In this document: piece after piece, positions 15,576 to 20,579 of the stretch | Numbering within the stretch: position 1 is the first letter of the stretch | How the letters are laid out: each line of letters starts with the position of its first letter | Virus record (IMG/VR): IMGVR_UViG_3300010354_000870 | Span: 1-20,579 of that record | Origin: a virus | DNA: 20,579 nt | Strand: one strand, 5' to 3' | The notes under the pieces: model-generated | Databases searched by the model: none | What the model was told of the DNA's origin: nothing | What the model saw: the letters and a program-made list of their open reading frames with translations, nothing else | Translations under genes and position numbers: made by a program

Positions 15576-16318
15576 GGCTCCATCATCCAATACCAGTCAT
15601 ACCATTTTCCAGGAATCATGTCATAGAGCATATACCCGCCATCTGGCACAGCATCTTTTAGCCGATTTGGCCATGCCTCTGCATCCATTCTGCTGTTCTG
15701 AGATGGGTACCCCATATTTTTGATGATGCCTAAATTGCACCACCAGAAATTACCAGCAAAAAAACCACGATGATATTTTGTTGACGCGTGTATGTCGTAT
15801 GTCAATGCCAATGGGACTGGTTCGTGAATATAAGAATTGTCCAATTCGGGATGACTTGGAAAAAAAAATATACCAGATGCACAGAAACCCTTTGATATAG
15901 CCAAAACATGTTCCGACCATCTCCCAATAAGATATTTAGTCATAATCCTTCGCCAAGTATGTCGATTCGCGGTTGCGTAGAAGGCCCCTTTTGTGTGCGC
16001 GTAAAATACATAACCCTCATTACCGATTGAGAATTCGTATAGTTTATTTAGTGTTACCTGCTCCCAGCCCTCATTCTGTATGTCGCATATTTCGTGCTTT
16101 ATTCCATATTCATTAAATATGGCAGATATTTTTTTTGCACTAGATTCACTGCCGATTACACCCACATAGGTCTTGCTAAGGCTTAAAGAAAGGCCGGATA
16201 GGCATAATGCATTCGCATGCTCTGTGACTATCGGAAGCCAAATATCTTCTTTACCTTCTGGTGCATAGGCATGGTAAAAATGCCATAATTTTGGCTTCGT
16301 ATCACTTTTGGCACTCAT
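15572..16318 (-). CDS. Putative glycosyltransferase-like protein
   Basis: The 248-residue protein starts with an alpha/beta segment KLWHFYHAYAPEGKEDIWLP and has three conserved-looking blocks: GWEQVTLNKLYEF with YVFYAHTKG (residues 84-111), the aromatic block GFFAGNFWWCNLG (185-197) and R210-M-D-A-E-A-W216. This set is familiar from uncharacterised glycosyltransferase-like proteins of bacteria and aquatic phages, in which 'HTKG' and 'GNFWW.n' flank a sugar-nucleotide site. I cannot place it in a named GT family and no classical DxD is obvious. Its stop overlaps the start of the third 2OG oxygenase, so the two are made together. If correct it would transfer sugar to a hydroxylated residue or to a surface glycan. 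No good Shine-Dalgarno sequence precedes the ATG. Confidence 0.55.
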   Translation of the reverse strand: MSAKSDTKPKLWHFYHAYAPEGKEDIWLPIVTEHANALCLSGLSLSLSKTYVGVIGSESSAKKISAIFNEYGIKHEICDIQNEGWEQVTLNKLYEFSIGNEGYVFYAHTKGAFYATANRHTWRRIMTKYLIGRWSEHVLAISKGFCASGIFFFPSHPELDNSYIHEPVPLALTYDIHASTKYHRGFFAGNFWWCNLGIIKNMGYPSQNSRMDAEAWPNRLKDAVPDGGYMLYDMIPGKWYDWYWMMEP

Positions 16319-16339
16319 TGCAATATGATACCAATCATG

Positions 16340-16368
16340 TTTATTTAATTAATAATTTCTATAGTCAA
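16340..16368 (-). promoter_or_regulatory. Possible promoter for the glycosyltransferase-like / oxygenase pair
   Basis: Reading the minus strand, TTGACT (16368-16363) and AATAAA (16345-16340) are separated by 17 bases, a 5/6 and 4/6 match to sigma-70 boxes. They lie in the 46-base AT-rich gap before the gene starting at 16318. The -35 box overlaps the stop of the fourth oxygenase. This would allow the pair to be expressed apart from the fibre genes. AT-rich sequence makes chance matches common. Confidence 0.25.
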
Positions 16369-16961
16369 CCAATATGCGAAAGTAGCTCGACGCTGCCGAA
16401 TGGCTGAAATACAAAAGTATTGAATGACAGGCTCACTCTTTTCCCACTGTTAACCCGTGGCACTTCATGATAGAGATGTGAGGGGAATAGGAACAACTCA
16501 CCTATTTTGACCGGCACGTACCATGTCAATGAGTTGTATTGGTTGTATTCGGTTGTCTCGTAAAGAAATGATGAGATTTCCCTGTTTCGGTGAAACTGAA
16601 TGATATCATCCTCTCCAGTTTCTATATACAGCACACCGCTAATCATGCTGTTTGGGTGATTGTGCACATGGTGAAAATCACCTTGTTTACTTAGATTCAG
16701 CCATGACTGAGTGATGAATAAATCGCAATTTGCATGTTTGTATACATTCTGTGAATACTCAAGGGCAGAATCTAAACAGAACTTGTTGATATCTTTCATC
16801 TCCGGATTGCGTAAAACAAAGGTATCATTAGATGTACGATTTCCACGATTTGCGTATGTGTCTGACAATCTGTTGTCTATGAAATCAATCTCAGATTGGG
16901 AAAAAGTTCTATCGATTTCGAAAATACTTACAGGAGTTGGAAATAGCTCAAGAAACTTCAT
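16365..16961 (-). CDS. 2OG-Fe(II) oxygenase of the TIGR02466 type (fourth of four)
   Basis: The 198-residue protein belongs to a different 2OG branch from its neighbours. It opens with LELFPTPVSIFEI, the usual TIGR02466 start ('LFptpi~'), and has W-L-N at 87-89, then the metal region GDFHHVHNHPNSMISGVLYIE (the HxH-type motif, H98 / H100 / H102) followed by LFLFPSHLYHEVPRV with H165, and R175 in GKRVSLSF as the likely 2OG contact. Proteins of this family are common in cyanophages and marine phages; their substrates are unknown. It lies between the glycosyltransferase-like gene and the small KPQPY protein, with gaps of 46 and 31 bases. The start is the first ATG in frame; only a weak purine-rich site precedes it. 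Confidence 0.87.
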   Translation of the reverse strand: MKFLELFPTPVSIFEIDRTFSQSEIDFIDNRLSDTYANRGNRTSNDTFVLRNPEMKDINKFCLDSALEYSQNVYKHANCDLFITQSWLNLSKQGDFHHVHNHPNSMISGVLYIETGEDDIIQFHRNREISSFLYETTEYNQYNSLTWYVPVKIGELFLFPSHLYHEVPRVNSGKRVSLSFNTFVFQPFGSVELLSHIG

Positions 16962-16992
16962 TTGAATCTTTTCTGTTGTAGGTGAATAGCGT

Positions 16993-17292
16993 CTAGATTT
17001 CTGGAATTTCTATTTCTTCCCAATCTTGTATTTCTTCATTCCAAAACCAAAAAAATCCATTTGCCACTGAGCCCGGCATTGGTTTCGGTGGAATCCATTC
17101 GCCCTCAAGCCTAGTCCAAGATTCATATGGTTGTGGCTTGTAGAAATAGCCACCTACGAACGTGCCACCGATAAAAGCAGGGTTTTCATCCGTATATTCG
17201 ACTATTTCGCCAGTCTGACCATCCACCCACTCATCTTCAGCTACGACCACATTTACTACAAGGTCATTTTCAATAACAGCATAGTTTTTCAT
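16993..17292 (-). CDS. Small 'KPQPY' phage protein near fibre genes
   Basis: The 99-residue acidic protein has the pattern MKNYAVIENDLVVNVVVAED, then FVGGYFYKPQPYESWTRLEG, EWIPPKPMPG and a Trp-rich acidic end (FFWFWNEEIQDWEEIEIPEI). The same combination ('ya.v..g.v.nvivad', 'y...KPypSW.l', 'W.pP..~P') is widespread in T4-like cyanophages and other aquatic phages, usually beside fibre genes, without an assigned role. It starts in an ATGA overlap with the glycine-rich adhesin stop, so the two are co-translated. That coupling suggests a fibre assembly or chaperone role, or a capping subunit, but I cannot choose between them. Confidence 0.72.
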   Translation of the reverse strand: MKNYAVIENDLVVNVVVAEDEWVDGQTGEIVEYTDENPAFIGGTFVGGYFYKPQPYESWTRLEGEWIPPKPMPGSVANGFFWFWNEEIQDWEEIEIPEI

Positions 17293-18161
17293 GCAAGGAA
17301 CTCATATCTCACAATTACGACTCCTTGTGCGCCAGCCGTTCCTGTTCCGCAGTTTGGCGTTCCGCCTACGCCACCTGTGCCATAGGTCGTTGCAGTGGAG
17401 TTAGTACACGTTCCTGGGCCAGTTTGCCCGTTGTTTCCAGCACTTGCGCCAACGCCACCAGCTGGACTATTCCCTCCGTTAGCTGACGAGCCAGCCGTCG
17501 ATGAGTAGTACTGAGTCGTTCCGTCCATATAGTTGTTGCTTCCATTGGTTTGACCAGACAAGCTGCCACCACCGCTCCTTCCAGTAAACCCTGCTGTAGT
17601 TGTGCTGTTTGTTCCGAGTGAACCGCCTACAGTTGCAGAGCCACCTGAGCCACCACCACCAAAACAATATTCACATCCACCACCTCCTCCGCCACCGCCT
17701 GCTGTAATAAGGCTTAATGGTGATGTACCGAATGATGATGTTCCTCCGGAACCACCGTAGCCGCCGCCTGCGCCACCAACGGTCACCTGGTAAGTAGCAA
17801 CAGGGAGATTCATTGTGGTTGTTACATATCCACCAGCACCACCGCCACCGTCTCCAAGTCCACGGCCAAGCTGTGTGCCACCTCCACCACCGCCGCCGCC
17901 AACGACCAAAATATCAAATGCTGGATTATCGCCCAGTGCAGTAACAACAAAGTTGGAACTTGATGTAAATGTATGCGACTTATAGTTAACGCCATTAGCT
18001 GCATACGTGCGAACCGTACCGCCTGTCGCAATGCTGTAGTTTCTTGCGCCGCCCCTACGAACAGAATCCGCCTGCCCTAAATTGCTTCTTTGGCTACGTG
18101 GAGAAAGAGCACCACCAGATACGGCTGTTCCGCCATATATATTAAATATTGGCCCAGTCAT
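17289..18161 (-). CDS. Glycine-rich tail adhesin
   Basis: The 290-residue protein has a Ser/Arg/Gly-rich head (1-60), a short beta segment (HTFTSSSNFVVTALGDNPAF, about 63-82) and a glycine-rich body (about 88-280) with Gly runs up to eight: DILVVGGGGGG, then GGGGAGGYVTTTMNLP, YQVTVGGAGGG, LITAGGGGGGGG. It ends GVVIVRYEFLA. This is the layout of the glycine-rich phage adhesin domain (PF21722-like), where Gly runs pack as polyglycine II helices in a trimeric receptor-binding tip. Cysteines 163 and 166 (C-E-Y-C) lie between Gly runs, with two more at 252 and 271. Receptor recognition is the likely role. It follows a small virion protein and precedes the KPQPY gene. Confidence 0.82.
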   Translation of the reverse strand: MTGPIFNIYGGTAVSGGALSPRSQRSNLGQADSVRRGGARNYSIATGGTVRTYAANGVNYKSHTFTSSSNFVVTALGDNPAFDILVVGGGGGGGGTQLGRGLGDGGGGAGGYVTTTMNLPVATYQVTVGGAGGGYGGSGGTSSFGTSPLSLITAGGGGGGGGCEYCFGGGGSGGSATVGGSLGTNSTTTAGFTGRSGGGSLSGQTNGSNNYMDGTTQYYSSTAGSSANGGNSPAGGVGASAGNNGQTGPGTCTNSTATTYGTGGVGGTPNCGTGTAGAQGVVIVRYEFLA

Positions 18162-18170
18162 ATTTGCCTA

Positions 18171-18530
18171 TCAGGTGATTGTATTGACGTACCCGTGTAT
18201 AACGATTGCTGTTCCGGTTGCAGCGTATGCTCTGACAACAAGTGGTGTAGCATTTCCCTTGAGAAGCATGCCTGGAGTAATGAGGTACAGGCCGTTTTCA
18301 GCTTTCACCGTGTACTCGATATCGTCGGTTCCAGCAGTAGTGCCGCCCCACTGAATGGTGAGCTTTCTATCAGTAGTGTCATAGTTGACCGCATATAGCC
18401 AAATCTCGTGGAGATGGGAGGATGTTGATGAGCCAGTATGGATTGTCGTTCCAGGGCTGCTCGTGGCAGCAACAAGGATTCCACGACCATCGGTCGAACC
18501 GCTCAAAATTGTCTTAGCAAATGCTGCCAT
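18171..18530 (-). CDS. Small virion-type protein upstream of the adhesin
   Basis: The 119-residue protein begins MAAFAKTILSGSTDGRGILV and has the segments SPGTTIHTG, HEIWLYAVNYD, RKLTIQWGG, GLYLITPGMLLKG and a terminal IVIHGYVNTIT. This beta-rich pattern ('G..I.v......t.iH......dEi.LyA.N.......ltI.wGG') recurs beside fibre genes in aquatic phages. The partial protein at the right edge (20427-20579) shows a similar ending style and may be a relative. AGGAG at 18540-18536 on the minus strand, 5 bases before the ATG, is a strong ribosome binding site. A structural role such as a collar or fibre-attachment subunit is inferred from position only. Confidence 0.65.
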   Translation of the reverse strand: MAAFAKTILSGSTDGRGILVAATSSPGTTIHTGSSTSSHLHEIWLYAVNYDTTDRKLTIQWGGTTAGTDDIEYTVKAENGLYLITPGMLLKGNATPLVVRAYAATGTAIVIHGYVNTIT

Positions 18531-18538
18531 TATCGCTC

Positions 18539-18877
18539 CTAGCTGAAAATCCGTGATGCAAGGACTGTTTGGTCATCCTCGTATGGGGCAAATGTAGAGA
18601 CCCAAGAAGTATCGTAGTTCGTGGACGAGTTCTTATAGAGAATCTGGCCGACCGTGCCACCAACTGGAACACCCTGACCATTAGTTCCGTTGGTTCCATT
18701 TGTTCCGGCGGTGCCCTGTATTCCACCGTAGGCCAAAGCTGTCCATGCGGTTATGCCGTCGCCAATCTTGAAAAGGTCGGTATCTGTTTCAATGCCCATT
18801 TCCCCCTCGGCAAGGATGGGGTTTGCTGTGGTCCAGGCTGCTGCTGTGCCACGACGGAACTGAATTTGAACGGCCAT
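18539..18877 (-). CDS. Short tail fibre with Mtd-N-like head and Gly-Thr-Asn triplets
   Basis: The 112-residue protein starts MAVQIQFRRGTAAAWTTANP, then ILAEGEMGIETDTDLFKIGDG, the 'RRGTaa.W...NpvLaeGE.g.e.dt...KiGDG' pattern of the N-terminal domain of phage Mtd (PF18454-like), which trimerises and anchors receptor-binding proteins. Next come collagen-like triplets GTAGTNGTNGTNGQG (about 55-69) and a common fibre segment, VPVGGTVGQILYKNSSTNYDTSW. The protein then ends without a distinct tip domain, so it may be an adaptor to which a separate adhesin (the glycine-rich or LamG proteins) is added. It is co-oriented with those genes. ATG 18877 is the only plausible start, with a weak upstream GGGT. 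Confidence 0.82.
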   Translation of the reverse strand: MAVQIQFRRGTAAAWTTANPILAEGEMGIETDTDLFKIGDGITAWTALAYGGIQGTAGTNGTNGTNGQGVPVGGTVGQILYKNSSTNYDTSWVSTFAPYEDDQTVLASRIFS

Positions 18878-18904
18878 GGTCTATATTTTACCCTAATAAT
18901 ACGG

Positions 18905-19639
18905 CTAAAGACCGAAACCATATTTTCTATTCAAATAATCTTCAACAAGAATGTAATTATCACTTGACAAAGTGGAGTTATAAACAATCACTTCAGCCAC
19001 TTGCCAGTCAGAAGTTTCTCCATAGTTGCCGTGGTTTATGCTGAGTTGGTCATTCGATGGTGAGCCAGCGCCAGATGAGCCACGAGTCACCTTATTTGAG
19101 CGATATAGATTGTTTTGGTCTGTAGATATAAACCAGTTATTTCCGTGGGTATCTGGTTGTCCTGTAAGCCAGCCATTGTGGTGCGCTATTCCAGTCCCAC
19201 CACCCCAAAATCCGGACAGCCAGTTTTGAGCAATTCCATCCATAATTCTTCTTCTCGAGCCGCCGGTATACCTAGCTACGAAAAATAGAGTATATGTAGA
19301 TGGAAGTATTGCAGCTGGAAATCTCAGACCACCGTTTGCATTACCCTCTATGTAAGAAACAGTCTTGCTGCATCCATTACCCGTATCCGAGCCACCTATA
19401 ACCGAACCTCGTGTAACAGTTGCATGATTCCCATTGCCGCTTAAGTCAAGCCATGATGTCCCAGATAGAGAGGCTTCGCCGACATACCATCCGATATACC
19501 CAGCGACTGGAGGGCGGCTACCGGGCCATGTTCCAGCGGTCTGCTCTATATACATTTGCGACGTTGACCAAACGCCGCTGATTGATGCAACATTAATAGT
19601 TCTTGTTGGACCGATTATCCCGCCATTTGCAGTACTCAC
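18905..19639 (-). CDS. LamG-like adhesin with phage N-terminal module (second of tandem pair)
   Basis: I read GTG at 19639 as the start (it overlaps the preceding stop as GTGA), giving 244 residues; no in-frame ATG precedes it. The N-terminal about 40 residues contain ANGGIIGPTRTINVASISGVW, close to the start of the neighbouring protein at 19636-20427 (LNGGIIG...ASGIWNT). The rest is a concanavalin-type beta sandwich of the Laminin G 3 kind: SGTSWLDLSGNGNHATVT, STYTLFFVARYTG, DWQVAEVIVYNSTLSSDNY, and a last helix LVEDYLNRKYGFGL. Such domains bind carbohydrates on host surfaces. 'WL/F-D-I/L-S-G-N' is the signature of the family. Virion adhesin is the likely role. Confidence 0.82.
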   Translation of the reverse strand: MSTANGGIIGPTRTINVASISGVWSTSQMYIEQTAGTWPGSRPPVAGYIGWYVGEASLSGTSWLDLSGNGNHATVTRGSVIGGSDTGNGCSKTVSYIEGNANGGLRFPAAILPSTYTLFFVARYTGGSRRRIMDGIAQNWLSGFWGGGTGIAHHNGWLTGQPDTHGNNWFISTDQNNLYRSNKVTRGSSGAGSPSNDQLSINHGNYGETSDWQVAEVIVYNSTLSSDNYILVEDYLNRKYGFGL

Positions 19640-20427
19640 AGCCCATACCTAGTCTTTAAAGCAGCATAATTTGTGTTCATTTCTGTTGTTGTAAGAGCTC
19701 TGTTATAGACAATAAATTGAGACAATCTTGCATCCCAAGAAGAACTCGCACCACCGTACTCATCGCTTCCACCAAGGTCGACCGCTGTTGTATTAAAACC
19801 TGGATTTGCCGCAACTGTCGTATTTGACTGCAGAAGAGAGTTGTTTTTGAACAGCTGCCTTGTTGTGGTTGCACGACGAAAAACAAAAATGTTCCAGGTG
19901 TTCATAGTTCCACCAGATACCGATAATCTCGTATCCGCGTCACAGCACCCACCCTGGTCAAAATATATATTTCCGTCGCTCCAGCTACAGTGTGCTGTTA
20001 TCGCTCTGTTGTTACCGACCGAACCATAAAATTTAAATGCAGCTGAGTTGTTTGCGGAATTTTGATACATAATCAAATAAATTGTGTATCCAGATGTATT
20101 TGTAATACCAAACGAATTTGATGCAGGACCAGTACATCTTCTACCAGAAGTTGAAAAATAAGGATTTGCTCCGCTCGTAAAATTAACTGAATTCCAAGAA
20201 AAGTGTCTTGCGTTTCCGCTAATATCAAACCAGGAAGTTCCGCTTCCTGGGTAGCTATTCGAGTTTCCGGCATCCAAATGAAGCTGTAGATTTGTTTTAA
20301 CTACTTCCATTGATGGAAATGTCTTGGCATTTTGTTCTACAAAATTTTTTTTTGTGTTCCATATCCCAGATGCAGTAGCGGAACTATTTTGTAGTTTCTG
20401 TCCAATTATTCCGCCATTAAGGCGCAT
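19636..20427 (-). CDS. LamG-like adhesin with phage N-terminal module (first of tandem pair)
   Basis: The 263-residue protein begins MRLNGGIIGQKLQNSSATAS, then GIWNTKKNFVEQNAKTFPS, the 'GGIIG...SGvW' module that leads many phage virion proteins. The body is again LamG-like: LQLHLDAGNSNSYPGSGT then SWFDISGNARHFSW, YTIYLIMYQ, WNIFVFRRATTTRQLFKNN, ARLSQFIVYNRALTTTEMN and a final helix. Near the middle is a cysteine cluster (CSWS and GGCCDAD) that the neighbour lacks. GAGGAG lies 8 bases before the ATG; the start overlaps the previous stop by one base (TAATG). With the next gene it forms a tandem pair of diverged paralogues, which should allow two host-glycan specificities. Confidence 0.85.
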   Translation of the reverse strand: MRLNGGIIGQKLQNSSATASGIWNTKKNFVEQNAKTFPSMEVVKTNLQLHLDAGNSNSYPGSGTSWFDISGNARHFSWNSVNFTSGANPYFSTSGRRCTGPASNSFGITNTSGYTIYLIMYQNSANNSAAFKFYGSVGNNRAITAHCSWSDGNIYFDQGGCCDADTRLSVSGGTMNTWNIFVFRRATTTRQLFKNNSLLQSNTTVAANPGFNTTAVDLGGSDEYGGASSSWDARLSQFIVYNRALTTTEMNTNYAALKTRYGL

Positions 20428-20579
20428 TAACTTATCTCCTCGTAACTACAAACAGCTTCAAGGTCGCTATTTGCGCTTGCTGTTAAACGAAGTGCATCGC
20501 CTTCTTCGAGGTATATCGATTTTGATAAAAAGTCAAGAGTTGAGTCAGCTGGGACAACAACAGTGTGTGCCAACTTGTA
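20427..20579 (-). CDS. 3' end of a virion-type protein (partial)
   Basis: The frame is open from the right edge to a TAA at 20429-20427, giving 50 residues: it contains HTVVVPADSTLDFL, SIYLEEGDALRLTAS and ends AVCSYEEIS. The 'IyLeeGDaLrl.ASans.l..v.sYEeis' pattern is a known C-terminal signature of small beta-sandwich proteins in phage tails. The stop and the next ATG overlap by one base, so it belongs to the same operon. The 5' part of the gene is outside the window. Confidence 0.7.
   Translation of the reverse strand, partial: YKLAHTVVVPADSTLDFLSKSIYLEEGDALRLTASANSDLEAVCSYEEIS

Noticed and set aside
18082-18398. Plus-strand open frames across the minus-strand virion and adhesin genes.
   Set aside because: They oppose genes with good start sites and family patterns, and they break the clear minus-strand operon order.
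18539-18877. A diversity-generating retroelement, suggested by the Mtd-like head.
   Set aside because: No reverse transcriptase, no template/variable repeat pair and no C-type lectin tip are seen in the window.

Overview
This window is a piece of a tailed-virus (Caudoviricetes) genome with a contractile, myovirus-type tail. The plus strand carries the classic tail order: tape measure, tube/baseplate adaptor, hub, OB-fold spike, gp25-like wedge protein, baseplate J-like wedge protein, gpI-like protein, then fibre genes. No bacterial housekeeping genes, integrase, tRNAs or CRISPR arrays are visible, so this looks like the inside of a phage genome rather than a host chromosome. The mix of several 2OG-Fe(II) oxygenases, LamG-type and glycine-rich adhesins and small 'KPQPY' / 'CPLGKW' proteins is typical of phages from marine and fresh water. 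The host cannot be fixed from this sequence. The moderate A+T content, the domain repertoire and a D,D-peptidase-like domain in the tape measure fit a phage of a peptidoglycan-bearing aquatic bacterium.

Plus-strand half (1-14805): the genes are tightly packed, with one-base or ATGA overlaps, and form what looks like one late operon. It runs from the tape measure (50-4408) through the baseplate genes (4408-11334), a repeat-rich fibre (11376-12320) and an unusual Fn3 / proline-phenylalanine / cysteine-rich protein (12317-12820). Then come a small unknown protein, a small zinc-ribbon protein and two P4H-like 2OG-Fe(II) oxygenases (13367-14095, 14098-14805). The only untranslated gaps of note are 82 bases at 7613-7694 and 41 bases at 11335-11375.

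Minus-strand half (14802-20579, read right to left): the 3' end of a virion-type protein, two tandem LamG-like adhesins that share an N-terminal module, an Mtd-N-like short fibre with Gly-Thr-Asn triplets, a small virion protein and a large glycine-rich adhesin. These are followed by a small 'KPQPY' protein, a TIGR02466-type 2OG oxygenase, a glycosyltransferase-like protein and a third P4H-like 2OG oxygenase. The two operons converge, and their last stop codons overlap inside one TTAA, so there is no intergenic space.

The most interesting feature is the convergence zone. Four 2OG-Fe(II) oxygenases and one glycosyltransferase-like gene lie at the 3' ends of two fibre/adhesin operons, next to proteins made of Pro-, Gly- and Thr-rich low-complexity sequence. 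My inference, not shown by the sequence, is that this is a hydroxylation-plus-glycosylation cassette that decorates virion fibres or modifies a host surface molecule. There is no stretch over 300 bases without a gene.
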